A DNA stretch of 27,500 bases from Cristatella mucedo (taxonomy: Eukaryota; Bryozoa; Phylactolaemata; Cristatellidae): assembly GCA_009760855.2 (NCBI GenBank), contig WPIO01000002.1:9960001-9987500 (forward strand). Reading direction: 5' to 3'. The notes under the pieces are model-generated. The model saw only the letters and a list, made by a program, of their open reading frames with translations. It did not search any database and was not told the DNA's origin. Below, piece by piece: positions 7,721 to 19,449 of the stretch (position 1 is the first letter of the stretch; each line of letters begins with the position of its first letter). The translations under genes and the position numbers were made by a program.

Positions 7721-8581
7721 ATGTCTGCGACACCGGTTGGAGCAGCAGCAACTTCTTGCCACAAATGCCGCTTGCCTATCGTCGTTGGCATGCCGGCATT
7801 ACTCGTCAATGGCAACATGTGGCATAAGTCGTGCGTGGCCTGCGAAGTTTGCCGAGTGCAGGACATGAGAAAGAGCTTCTTACTAGATGGCAGACTCTAT
7901 TGCACTGAACATTTCTTCGAGTGAGTAAATGGCGGCTGCTGCTTGCTCGTCAACTTGCCGTCAGCCATTCGTTTTCAATGTCTCTTCAATCCCCAGCCCC
8001 TGCCCCCTGCCCCCGCCCCCCCCCGCACAGCAATTGCACTTAACACTGGCCATTCGCTAAAGCGACTGAGCCGTAATGGCCCACTAGGTAAGGCGGTTGC
8101 TTTTCACGACCTCGGCCCCGAGGTCGTGGGTTCGAATCCTGTGGTGAGCAATCCTTTATGGCCGCTGCAAGCGGCGGTGATAACCGTAAAGGCTCTTCTG
8201 TCGCTATACAAAAAGAGGCTGTTGAATCAGCTAAGATTAAAAAAAATGTTTTTTTTTACTTGTGGGTTGGCAGACTTTAGAGGCGTGCAATCTTGAGCTG
8301 GCGGCTCACATTTCCTGGCTTACCGTTCAGGCAGACTTGTTGCTCTTTCCAGGCGAAGACAGTACATGTGCTACGGCTGCCGACTCCCAATCGCAGCTGA
8401 AGAGCTGACCAGGATTGTGAGAGGTCAAATCTACCATACCCTTTGCATGAGATGCTCGACGTGCGGTGCGATATTTGATGTCGGCATGACGTATTACTAC
8501 GACTCGAATGGTCTCATTTACTGCTGGGAACACGCTAATATCAGTGCTAACGGCGCCACTCGATATCAAAGCAATGCATAG
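7721..8581 (+). CDS. LIM-only (LMO-like) protein, two exons
   Basis: Exon 1 (7721-7920) and exon 2 (8353-8581) join in phase across a GTGAGT donor at 7921 and a CTCTTTCCAG acceptor ending at 8352. The product is 142 residues, close to vertebrate LMO proteins (about 145-165). LIM1 spans residues 13-64 with zinc ligands C13, C16, H35, C38, C41, C44, C61 and H64. LIM2 spans 73-127 with C73, C76, H95, C98, C101, C104, C124 and H127. All sixteen ligands are present. The 8-residue inter-LIM linker fits the LMO/LHX group. LIM2, with AAEELTRIVRGQIYH and RCSTC, recalls LMO4. Such proteins bridge transcription factors and LDB cofactors in the nucleus. The ATG at 7721 has A at -3 and leaves a short N-terminus; in-frame ATGs at 7631 and 7670 are alternatives. 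No AATAAA was noticed in the following 600 bp. It could also be a truncated LIM-homeodomain gene, but the TAG stop directly follows LIM2 and a short tail. Confidence 0.85.
7991..8025 (-). other. Potential G-quadruplex tract in the intron
   Basis: The + strand carries five C-runs of 4-9 bases separated by one or two bases. The minus strand therefore has GGGG-type runs with very short loops, which meets the usual G4 pattern. The tract lies on the template strand of the LIM-only gene, 70 bp after the donor. It is followed by GCACAG, a cryptic acceptor that would lead to an early stop. Confidence 0.6.
8063..8257 (+). mobile_element. tRNA-derived SINE, main family, in the intron
   Basis: The copy starts GACTGAGCCGTAATGGCCC and has a box A-like TGGCCCACTAGG. 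The perfect 11-bp stem is at 8105-8128 and box B GGTTCGAATCC at 8129-8139. It ends AGGCTGTTGAATCAGCTAAG followed by A and T runs. It is nearly identical to the copy at 6341, so both are probably fairly young. It is in the sense orientation of the host gene and leaves both splice sites untouched. Confidence 0.88.
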
Positions 8582-10479
<1,898 letters not shown>

Positions 10480-12164
10480 CAACAGCATTTGTCGCATCTC
10501 GGCAATGAACATCATTAATATGTCATTAGCCTCAGGTCATGTCCCAGCACCTTTCAAAAAAGCTGTAGTCAGGCCACTTCTCAAGAAAGCGACACTAGAC
10601 CAAGAAAACTCTAGAAACTACCGCCTCAGTCTCCCTTTTACCATTCCTATCAAAGACACTGGAACGGGTCGTGGCAGACCGGCTGAACTCATGTATCGAA
10701 ACCTCACACCTTGCTAGTAAGTTCCAGTCTGGCTTTAGAGCTAATAAATCCACAGAGTCAGCATTGCTTAGGGTATACAACGACCTACTTAGGAATACAG
10801 ACATGGGTAGAGTGTCTCTGCTTGTTTTGCTCATCGATCACAAAGTTCTTCTAGAGCGCCTCTCATCTCGCCTGGGCATCACTGGCACTGCTCTGCAGTG
10901 GTTCAAGTCCTATCTCAGTGGGAGACTCCAGAGTATTGACGTGAATGGACAAAGATCATCTGAAGTACCGCTGAAATATGGAGTACCTCAGGGCTCCTTG
11001 CTAGGTCCGGTTCTTTTCACGGTTTATACTCTCCCTCTTGCTGATGTGATTGCCAAGCACAATCTAGGCTTTCACTTCTATGCGGATGACACTCAGTTGT
11101 ACTTTTGCTTTGATCCCTCCCAGCCTTCGAGCACCTCAAATTCTCTACTTGCTGCATGCTATGATGACATCCGCACGTGGATGGCATCATATTTTCTAAA
11201 ACTAAACGATGATAAAACTAACTTACTAGTTATGGGCAAACCCAGTGTGATTCAGAGATTGGAAAGGCTGACTCTCAAAATTGGCTCTGCCAGCATATCT
11301 CCTGTCGAAACAGCTCGAAATCTAGGTGTCATATTCCAAAGCGACCTCTCGTTAGACAACCACATCAGCTCCACGGTCAAATCTGCCTATTTTTAGCTTC
11401 ATAACATTGCTAAAATTCGGGCTTGTTTAGATAAGGATACTACATCTAAGTTGGTCCATGCATTCGTGACATCCCGTCTTGACTTCTGCAACTCACTGCT
11501 TACTGGCCTACCAGCATGTGCGATCAGGCGATTGCAGCTGGTGCAAAAGTCTGCAGCTAGCCTTGTCTGTCGTGAGCGGTGTAGTTGCCACATTACTCCA
11601 CTTCTCGCCGACCTGCACTGGCTACCAGTCAAGCAAAGGATTGAATTTAAGGTTTTGTCGCTCACTTTTAGGTAATTTCATTCTTTGGCTCCAGCCTATC
11701 TCTCTGATATACTCCCCCATCAGGCCAAGCATCGTACCACCCGCTTTTCAGTGTCCAACAGTCTACAAATACCTCGTACAAACCTTAAATCCTTTGGAGA
11801 CCGTGCATTTAGTTCGTATGCTCCCAAAGCCTGGAACTCCCTCCCGACTTGTGTCAGAACATCCCCTGACCTGACCACATTTAAAAGGAACTTAAAACAC
11901 ACCTATTTAGGACAGCATTTAGTGGGTCCATGTGATTCGTCCTTCATGTGCTTATGCGTGCTGACACTGTGCATGCTGCCACTAACCACATTCGCATGCT
12001 GACCCTGTGCATGTCACCCCTAACCATGTTATTCATTCTGTTTGTTTTTCAAGCATGATTTTAGTTACCATTCAATTGCATTTCCGTTTGCAGGAAATGT
12101 AAAGCACCTAGAAAGAGATCAAGTTCTCTGAGGGCGCTTTATCAAGTGCATTATTATTATTATT
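10480..12164 (+). mobile_element. 5'-truncated L2/CR1-like LINE, best-preserved RT copy
   Basis: The element begins near 10480 within the start of the reverse transcriptase domain. It runs through the RT, the C-terminal domain and the 3' UTR to the terminal hairpin (AAAGCACC and GGCGCTTT, about 12103-12141) and an ATTATTATTATTA tail ending near 12164. The endonuclease domain is absent, as expected for 5' truncation. The L2/CR1 assignment rests on motif order recalled from that clade and on the 3' tail of hairpin plus short tandem repeat instead of poly(A). Confidence 0.88.
10500..12002 (+). pseudogene. LINE reverse transcriptase ORF remnant lacking motif A
   Basis: This is the residue of the RT that copies LINE RNA at the nicked target. 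From 10500 the protein shows the [18 protein letters not shown] entry region, a frameshift near 10625, then from 10671 [34 protein letters not shown] motif B (GVPQGSLLGP, about 10981-11010), the catalytic YADD (11079-11090), FLKLNDDK, and the C-terminal motifs LDFCNSLLTGLPACAIRRLQ, LADLHWLPVKQRIEFKVL, LAPAYLSDIL and WNSLP. The frame from 10671 to 12002 is broken only by TAG at 11394 and TAA at 11673. Near 10829-10833 the block that should read DVSAAFDT is missing in frame, so the motif A aspartate is lost and the enzyme would be inactive. Confidence 0.88.
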
Positions 12165-12852
12165 AACACCCACTACATTTACTTCGTTTGTTGAAAGGAG
12201 TGTACTTTAGTAGCCACCACCACACGCGTGTATTTACCACTGCACTCCATGAACCGGATATCGTTTGTGGCTAGTGGCTAAGCGGCTGCCAGCTATCATT
12301 TAACACTCGTTTAATTCTAAGGCATGCCACTAGCCTTATGACTTCAGCTCTCTGTAGGGCCAATAGCCTTATATAGGCCAATAGCCTTATAACTTCAGCT
12401 CTCTGTAGGGAGAATTTCGTTCACTCCCGGATCTTTAAAATAATGGGTAAGCGTTGCCAACAATGCTTTACGCATCTAACGTACTGATTTTTCATTGTAG
12501 TAGCACCCATTTCGTTTTTCTGCCTCCTGGTCCATTCGTACGTGTCTTGAAGTGTCTACTCTGCAGTCTAGAAATGCCGCCACGTGCTTGTTTGGCTCTC
12601 TATCGTATTCCGTTCAAATAATCCCGTAAAATTATGCATCCTCTACAGGCAGACTTTAAGTAAAGGTGCAGGCGAGTGTTACCGCAAGTCGGCTAAGTGA
12701 ACTGAGAAATCTGGAGCGGCGACCCGTGGTGAGGCGACAGAGGCGGCTAGCTGGCATTGGGCACAGCAGCGGATGCAGCGTGCCGAAACGGGAAATCCGG
12801 CGGAAAATCTGGCTATAGAATCGAGGGCGCGGACTATCTTTCCGTTACCCTC
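12165..12852. other. Spacer, nothing recognised beyond the short repeat
   Basis: Apart from the direct repeat at 12332-12410 I see only short frames without motifs. Confidence 0.4.
12332..12410. repeat. Short direct repeat, about 28 bp twice
   Basis: The segment AGCCTTATGACTTCAGCTCT plus CTGTAGGG starts near 12332, and the same segment with one change starts near 12382. CAATAGCCTTAT also occurs twice between them, so a roughly 20-bp unit and a roughly 50-bp unit overlap. This looks like local slippage or duplication. Confidence 0.75.
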
Positions 12853-13022
12853 CTCCGGGTCTTAGTCGAGGGGTAAAATAAGGTGCTCACATTTCCCCAT
12901 CCGTGTCATGGGGTTGAGTCCTGCTGAGGCCTGATGCTCGCTCTACCCCTGCCTTAAAAGAGGTAGCCGCAATGGCTCTTCTGCCGCGGTATAAATGATA
13001 CTGTTGAATCAGCTGACCTTTT
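12853..13022 (+). mobile_element. tRNA-derived SINE, diverged copy
   Basis: A tRNA-like head with AGGTGCTCAC and a box B-like GGGTTGAGTCCTGC (about 12911-12924) is followed by GAGGTAGCCGCAATGGCTCT, TATAAATGATACTGTTG and the family end AATCAGCTGACC. The head resembles the second SINE family (13448, 26247), and the 3' end resembles the first family, so it may be a chimera or an intermediate. Confidence 0.6.
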
Positions 13023-13447
13023 GTTGATGTTTAGTACCGGTTATCCTTGACGGGTGCAAGGCAGTCGATATATGCGAATATTTGAGCATGCCCAGGTCTC
13101 TCCAGGTCTCCACAAACAGTTGGCATCATCTCCAAAAATGGTAGCTTATTTTGAAAAATAACTCTGAATCAGTGTATCGTAGGGCAATTCGGCCGAAAAT
13201 TTCTTCCCAGTTCACAGTGCGCAGAGATAGAGCTACGAGCTGAAATTGCCGAATGCTCTGCTAAAGCTTATTTAACTCAGTCTAGAAACTCGGCAGAAAC
13301 AGTTTTTGTGCCAAGAGCCACGAGGGCCCTCTGTGGACCCTTTAAACATGCCGATACCAAAGTTTGGTTAAAGCTTGACATTCTCACCTTCGGTGGGGAG
13401 CTCGGAAACATTTTTAGACCTTGTCTCAAAGAAAGGAGGAGCTTGAA

Positions 13448-13583
13448 GCTGGTTTGACAGTGGTTAAAGTGCTCGCCCCGACCGAGGTGTGGCCGAGGTC
13501 GTGGCGATCCTCGTTGCATATGTGAAGCGCCTGACTAGAATTAAGTTCTCTTAGGGCGTTATATAGATGAATTATATTATTTT
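13448..13583 (+). mobile_element. SINE, second family with LINE-like tail
   Basis: The head GTGGTTAAAGTGCTCGCCCC and GGCCGAGGTCGTGG is a decayed tRNA promoter region. The tail CATATGTGAAGCGCCTGA...AAGTTCTCTTAGGGCG...ATAGATGAATTATATTATT closely resembles the LINE 3' tail. It matches the copy at 26247-26394 over its length with many substitutions, so it is old. Confidence 0.75.
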
Positions 13584-14307
13584 GAAGCTTTGCGCTGCCA
13601 GGGCAGGGTGGAACGCAGCGCCAGGCTCTTCAAATGAATTGTCGTGCTTAACACAGATCGACTGAGTAATTCGGTCGGAACTATATGAAACTAACTGCAA
13701 CCAACATGCCTGCAGGCGTCTGGATGTGTGCACCCCATAGCCGCCCGAAATGAAAGCTTAGTAGTCAGCTTTCAGGCTCGTGACGGCATCCCGTTTCAGC
13801 AAAAATGCAGCGCAGCGTGGATACGTAGCCAATTGGTGAAACGCCTACCGTCGGGGGCCAAGATGGCGCATTCTGCAGTCAGAAGGCCTTTTAAGGCTTG
13901 CCGGGCAGTTATATCCAAGTGCCCGCTAGATCGAGGATCTTCATGCTATTCTACTGGTGTCTTCTGAATAAACAGCTGAGTGACGATCGTGCTTTTAAGG
14001 CACTAATGACCTTGACGATTAATCAGGTAGCCGTTCCGTTCAGCGAAAGTAGTACATTCACTGGTTATGGTTGCACGAAACTGACACAGTAAACCTGAAC
14101 GATGCAGTACCAGATATGCTGCTTCATTGAATTCATACAAGAAGAGAAGAAGAGGTCTTCTTTGAAAGAGTCATTTCTGCGGCCTAGCAAGGTATGGCGA
14201 AGTGTGCGGTGCTAATTTAATGGAAATGTACGAGCCAAGGCCTTGGCAGAAGCAGTACTTATATTGACTGGACTGAAGCAAGCGTATTCGTTGCTTGGTG
14301 TTCATTG

Positions 14308-14309
<2 letters not shown>
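13584..14309. other. Gene-free stretch, nothing recognised
   Basis: Short frames only. The frame at 13728-13967 has no recognisable motif and its codons show no pattern I would defend as coding. Confidence 0.4.

Positions 14310-14342
<33 letters not shown>
14310..14342. repeat. (AT)n microsatellite
   Basis: About 16 AT units, uninterrupted. Confidence 0.97.
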
Positions 14343-14346
<4 letters not shown>

Positions 14347-14989
14347 TTTTATTGCTGGCATAGTTATGCTTGGATAAGCTTTACTGCCGGTGGTTAGACC
14401 TTAAATGGACTACCTGGAGCTGTAAAAATCGCTGATATTTTAGTTAAGTTATATACTTTAACGACTTTCTTTATTCTTGTGTCATTTCTTTTGGTTTTCC
14501 GAAAGGAAATCTGCACCCAAATTACAATTATGGGCATACCTGTAGATATTGTATGTTTGATTGCACGTGACCCTTTGACGCAGAGTCTCGGTTCGAAGCG
14601 GCACGTGTACCGGCGCACACTGTCCGTAAGTACACTTGAGTGCAGTCATGGCCGTGGTATGCTGCATACATTGTATGCTTATATGCACCGTCGCCGCCGA
14701 AACGACGAGTCGGGGCAATGGCGCTGGCGGCAGGTTTAATCTTTCTGAATTATGCATTAACAATATTCAAAAGAAAAGCGGAGCCCGGAGCCGCCGAGGC
14801 GGCCGGAGTGGCCGCTGAGATGCCGCTCGTTTGGTGGAAACTGCGAGCTGATTACCTGCTCATTAGGTCTGCTTGGCATTGCCTCGAACCGCACAGCGCG
14901 TTCTTCCTCAAGCGTCGCTGCGAATCTCTCTAACTTAGTGATAATGAGGCCTGTTGCCATTCCGGCGGCCCAACTTAACGTTTGTCTTT
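14343..14989. other. Spacer before the long LINE, nothing firmly recognised
   Basis: Overlapping short frames on both strands carry no recognised domain. A purine-rich GGAGCCGCCGAGGCGGCC segment lies near 14787. The part next to 14990 could include LINE 5' sequence, which I cannot delimit. Confidence 0.35.
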
Positions 14990-14999
14990 GAAAATCCTT

Positions 15000-15640
15000 G
15001 CTCATTGTGCAATAAGCCCCTAGTAACAAGCGACCTGTTTTCTGAAAATGTTTTGACATTGTCGCCTTGACTGAAACTTAGCTAAAATCGGTAAACTAAT
15101 CGAAAATTAAAGATACTACCCCTGCTGGATTCTCCTTCTTTTACAGTCCTAGGTCAATCAAAACTGGAGGCGAAGTTGCTATTATCACGCGCACGAAATT
15201 CGACCTCCAGTCATTTGCAGTACCCCCGAAGCAGTCTTTCGAATCTACTGTCTTGATTTCACCAGACGGCACGCTACCGATGGTGGCAGTAGTCTATCAC
15301 CCACCAGGTACCAAGTCCTCTTTTATCTCAGATTTCTCTGATCTCATTTTGATTTTGTGTGCAAGAAATAGACCTGTCCTCATTTATGTGTGATTTCAAC
15401 ATTCATTTTGATTACTTATCTGACGCTTTCAGAACTGAATTTTGTGCATTGACTCTCGTCGCTCATGTGAATGGCCATACTCACATCAAGGCTTACACAT
15501 CCGACCAAATTTTCTCATATAACTGCACTTTGTCATCATCAATTATTACCAAAGTCTGCTTATCTGACCACATGCAGATCTCACTCAGTCTACAACGTGG
15601 GACCTCCCTTTCCTCATCTAAAATCACCTGTGAATCGCGG
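15000..15640 (+). pseudogene. LINE endonuclease (EEP/APE-type) domain remnant
   Basis: The domain nicks target DNA to prime reverse transcription. Visible pieces in order: an ALTET motif with the following W codon changed to TAG (about 15075); GYSFF-like FSFFYSPRS and KTGGEVAIITR (about 15130-15195); VAVVYHPPG (about 15286-15310); CDFNIHFDY (about 15388-15414), where the usual GDFN has become CDFN; GHTHIKAYTSDQIFS (about 15474-15518); and LSDHMQIS (about 15557-15585). The catalytic D, N and final SDH residues are still readable. At least two frameshifts and one stop disable it. The assignment follows motif order in L2/CR1-type EEP domains as I know them. Confidence 0.8.
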
Positions 15641-17393
15641 AACCTCAATACCCTTGACATCGATACTGTCCGTACGAAAATATCAGCTTCACCTCTGCTA
15701 GTCAATCCTCCTTCCTACCTGTCACCATTGGTAGATTGCCACTACACGACACTAGCTGACATGCTCGACGAGTTTGCACCCCTGACTAAGCGCACCGTTC
15801 GCCTTCGCTCAGACGGCCTATGGTTTACCACAGACATTAAACTAGTTAGGTCTGCTAAGCGAAAGCTCGAAAAAGCATACAAGAGATCAGGACTGACTGT
15901 CCATCGACAGACATACGAAGACTACTGTAGATCGTAGCAATTGATCCTAGCAAAGACCAAGTCTGGCTTCTATGAAGACATTGCTGAATCACAGATGCAC
16001 AGTCCAAAAATGCTGATGTCGACGATCAACCATCTCATCAACCGCTCCCAGGTTAGCTCCTTACCAAATGCTCCCGGTGACAATCTTGCGGATCGCGTCT
16101 CTAGCTTCTTTGTCAAGAAGATACACCAGATCAGGGAATCGATCCGTAAGATGGCAGCACCCCCCTGGAATGCTGTCCTTTTATTCCATGTAGCACCTCA
16201 ATGTTTACATTCAAGCAGGTCACTAGTGACCTCGTCCTGAAGCTCATATTCCAATAAAAGAAGATAACTTGTCCTCCGGACCCTATTCCCACTGTCCTGC
16301 TTCTACGATGCATTGATCTGCTTCTGCCATGTCTAACGAACATCATACATATGTCATTAGTCTCAGGACATATCCCAGAACCTTTCGAAAAGGCTGTAGT
16401 CAGACCACTACTCAATAAGCCGATACTAGACCAAGAGAACTTGAGAAAATTCTACCAAGTCTCCAACCTACCGTTCCTATCAAAGACACTCAAACGAGTC
16501 GTGGCAGACCAGCGGAACTCATATTTTGAAACTTCAAACCTTGCTCGAAAGTTTCTGTCTGGTTTTAGAGCTAATCACTCACTCCACAGAGTCAGCACTG
16601 CTTCGGGTGTACAACGACCTACTTAGGAATGCAGACATTGGCGGAGCATCTCTGCTTGTTTTGCTAGATGTTTCGGCAGCTTTTGATACTATAGACCACC
16701 AGGTCCTTCTTGAGCGCCTCTCATCTCACCTGGGCATCATTGACACTGTTTTGCAATGGTTTAGGTCTAATCTGAGTGGGAGACTCCAGAGTATTGATGT
16801 GAATGTGCAAAGATCATTCGAGGAACCCTGAAATATGGGGTACCTAAGGGCTATGTGCTAGATCCCGTTCTTTTTATGGTTTATACTCTTCTTCTTGCCG
16901 ATGTGATTGCCAGATACAATTAAGGCTTTCACTTTCATGCGGATGACACTCAGTTGTACCTTTGCTTTCCTCCCTCCCAGCCCTCAAGCACGTCAAATTC
17001 TCTCAACTCTCTTACTGCATGTACTGATGATATTCACACATGGATGGCAGCACAATTTCTTAAATTGAATGATGATAAAAACCAACTTACTGGTTACGTG
17101 CAAACCAAGTGTGATTCAGAAATGCGAAAGGTTAACGCTGACAATCGGCTCTGCCAGCATATCTCCTGGTGAATCTGCACGAAATCTAGGTGTCCTGTTC
17201 CAAAGCGACCTTTCATTGGACGACCACATCAGATCCACCTTCAAGTCTTCTTACTTCCAGCTACATATCATTGCTAAAATTTGAGCTTACTTAGACAGGG
17301 ATACTACAGCTAAGTTGGTCAATGCATTTGAGACATTCCATCTCGACTTCTGTAACTCATTTCTTGCTGGTCTACCGACCTGTGCAATCAGGT
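15641..17393 (+). pseudogene. LINE linker and reverse transcriptase remnant
   Basis: The linker shows DEFAPLTKRTVRLRSD, LEKAYKRSGLTVHRQTYEDY, TAG at 15935, then STINHLINRSQ in the same frame. After a shift near 16140 it continues with CPPDPIPTVLL and MSLVSGHIPEPFEKAVVRPL. RT motif A is intact as SAAFDTIDH (about 16675-16701), unlike the copy at 10480. The motif B region is broken by TGA at 16829. Motif C reads HADD (16936-16947), where YADD is expected. A one-base insertion after LKLNDDK (about 17075) and a TGA in AKI*AYLDRD (17282) are shared with the copy at 24340. Non-functional. Confidence 0.85.
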
Positions 17394-18807
17394 AATTGGT
17401 CATTGCTCTTTTTCTAAAGGGCATAAATTTCCTGCAGCCCTGCACAACTGACATTATAAACGTATCCCTGGCCTCAGGTTTTGTTCCGCCATCTACCAAA
17501 AAGACTTTTCTTATACCGCCCACAAGGAAGACGGGGCTGGACCAGGAGAACTGAACCAACTGACGCCCAGTCTCGCTACTGCCGTCCTTATCAAAGACAC
17601 TGGAGCGAATATGACGCACACCAGTTTAAACTGTCATATCAAAACTTCAAGCCTATCGAGTAAATTCCAGTTTTACAGCTACTCATTCCACTGAGTCAGC
17701 ACTGCTTCAAGAGTATGAATAAATTCCCACCAATGCAGGACTTATGTAGACTATCTCCGCATGTTTTGCTGGATGTTTCGGCAGCGTTTAATACTAATAA
17801 TCACAAAGTTCTTCTTGAGCACCTCTCATCTCGCCTGGACATCACAGGCACCGTACTGCGAAGGCTTAGGCCCCATCTCAGTGAGAGACTTCAGAGAATT
17901 GATGTTAAAGGGACACAGTCCTCCCACGTAATTTACCTCTACATCATAGGGTTTCCCAGAGATCTGCGCTCGGTTTACTTCTTTTCACAGTTTATACTCT
18001 TCTTCTCGCCAATCAAATCGTCAAACACGAGACAGGCTTCTATTTTTTACCCAGGTGACACACGGCCGCACATGTGCTTTGATCCCTCCATGCCTTTCAG
18101 CAAGTCGAACTCGCTCGACTACCTTGCAGCGTTTATTGCTGCTGAAATTTCCACTTGGACGGAGACATATTTTCCCAAATTGAATCCCACTAAAACAGCT
18201 TACAACCTATGGAAATACCTAATCTATCTTAGAAATGGTTAAATCTAATCCACAAAATTGGCTCGGCCAGTATATCGCCTGCAGTTTCTGCACTGGGTCC
18301 CAGTCAAGCAATGCATCGACTTCAAGTTTCCGTCACTCACTTTTAGGTCCCTTCACTCGTTGGCTTCAGCTTGCCTATCCGATCTACTCCCTCCACCAGG
18401 CTAAGCATCGCAGCACTCACTTTTTGGAATCTAATCTTTTACCTATACCTCGTACGAACCTCAAATCCATTGGAGACCGCGTCTTTAGTTCGTATGGTCC
18501 CAAAGGCTAGAGCTCACGTCCGACTTGCGTCATGACATCCCCTGACTTGACCACATTTAAAAATAAACTAAAAACGCATCTATTTGTCACAGGATTTAGT
18601 GGGTCCATGCGATTCGTGCAGGCTGCCACTTACCATATTTGCATGCTGACGCTGTGCATGTCACCCCAAACCATGTTATGCTTGTCGTCATTGAGAATTC
18701 TGCCAATAACAATTCGATTTTGCTTCCTTTACAGCAACTGTAAAGCGCCTAGAAAGAGATTGAGTTCTCTGAGGGCGCCGTATCAAATGTGCTACTATTA
18801 TTATTAT
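17394..18807 (+). mobile_element. Second, older LINE copy with internal deletion and 3' tail
   Basis: At about 17400 the element restarts at the RT entry region (LLLLKGINFLQPC, then DIINVSLASGFVP) and carries many more substitutions than its neighbours. The segment with CCAATGCAGGACTTATG is followed by LLDVSAAFNTNNHKVLLEHL, in which the catalytic region of motif A reads FNTN. A YADD motif is not readable; FYPGDTRPHMCF occupies its place. At 18285-18292 the sequence GTTTCTGC jumps directly to CACTGGGTCCCAGTC, skipping about 300 bp present in the 24340 copy. The 3' UTR, hairpin (AAAGCGCC ... GGCGCC) and CTACTATTATTATTA tail are present. Confidence 0.8.
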
Positions 18808-18921
18808 GTTTCTGCCCGAAATCTGACGGTGCTATTCCAAAGTAACTTTTCTCTGTATGACCACAGCGGCTCCACAGTCAAGCCTGCCCATTTCCTGCTA
18901 CATAACGTTACGAAAATTTGG
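18808..18921 (+). mobile_element. Displaced LINE segment
   Basis: Directly after the TTA tail, one frame reads VSARNLTVLFQSNFSLYDHS and then VKPAHFLLHNVTKI, the RT-distal motif that normally follows SASISPxESARNLGV. It begins with GTTTCTGC, the same eight bases at which the upstream copy (18285) loses this part. The segment stops near 18921 in unrelated sequence. Confidence 0.75.
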
Positions 18922-19029
18922 AACCGCGAAGAAAGGTATTCCTGATCCAAAATGTTGTAATGTAATGTATCTCCGTCTGTAACTCCACAAAGTCATAAAG
19001 ATCACGTGGGTGTTACACAGGAGAGTTTT

Positions 19030-19300
19030 GTATAGCGCATTCACAGCCTAAGCGGCTTTCGGTACGCATTCGGTAGCCAATAGACTTCGTCTCACGCAAC
19101 AAAAGAAAGTGGGAAGCATAACAGAGTCAGGAGAGCAGTTGAGGTAGTGAGTAGCGTGGAAGTAGCAGCCCAGGACCGCCGAAAAGGATGAGCCATAGTC
19201 GGCAGTACGAGAGTAGTTGTCGTTGCGTAAGAATTGTGGAAGCGAGTTCCAAAGACTAGGACCTGCAGAGCTCAAGCATGGAACTGGTGCAAAGCTCAGC
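19030..19300 (-). mobile_element. LINE C-terminal and 3' fragment, minus strand
   Basis: The minus strand from about 19303 reads LSFAPVPCLSSAGPSLWNSLP and QFLRNDNYS, which matches the CR1/L2-type AFSxAGPxLWNSLP motif. About 240 bp further along (near 19038) the minus strand has GAATGCGCTATACAAAACTC, similar to the family tail GGGCGCTATAYAAA. It is a different lineage from the large copies, since it has AGPSLWNSLP in place of YAPKAWNSLP. Confidence 0.45.
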
Positions 19301-19314
19301 ATTTCCGACTGCAC

Positions 19315-19420
19315 TCAACGGCTGATCTGCCAAAGAATGTCACTTCTCTCTGAACTTCATTGGCTTCCCAGAAAGCATCAAATTGACCTAAAGATGCTCT
19401 ACTTTGGCCTCTGGTTTGGC
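19315..19420 (+). mobile_element. LINE C-terminal fragment, plus strand
   Basis: The frame containing 19343-19402 reads SELHWLPRKHQIDLKMLYFG, the LHWLPVKxRIDFKxL motif of L2/CR1-type LINEs. It lies head-to-head with the minus-strand scrap just upstream. Boundaries are uncertain. Confidence 0.55.
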
Positions 19421-19449
19421 CTTCGCGTTGCCGTTTTTCGTAAATAGCA

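Larger units (their letters stand above)
7921..8352 (+). other. Intron of the LIM-only gene, phase 2
   Basis: The 432-bp GT-AG intron splits the GAG codon at residue 67 after its second base, between LIM1 and LIM2. It contains a C-rich run at 7991-8025 and a SINE at 8063-8257. A second AG at 8329-8330 would put exon 2 out of frame, so 8352 is the better acceptor. The donor matches the consensus (GA|GTGAGT). Confidence 0.85.
14990..17393 (+). mobile_element. L2/CR1-like LINE with endonuclease and RT, 3'-truncated
   Basis: This is the longest LINE copy in the window. It starts near SLCNKPLVTSDLFSENV and DIVALTET (about 14999-15079), runs through the endonuclease (15000-15600), linker (15700-16250) and RT (16270-17290), and stops abruptly within the C-terminal CNSFLAGLPTCAIR segment at about 17393. 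There another copy begins. It has no 3' tail of its own. Its 5' limit is uncertain because nothing else in the window covers that part of the element. Confidence 0.85.

Noticed and set aside
8331-8352. Alternative acceptor at 8329-8330 for the LIM-only exon 2
   Set aside because: It would shift the reading frame and lose LIM2, while the 8352 acceptor keeps it intact.
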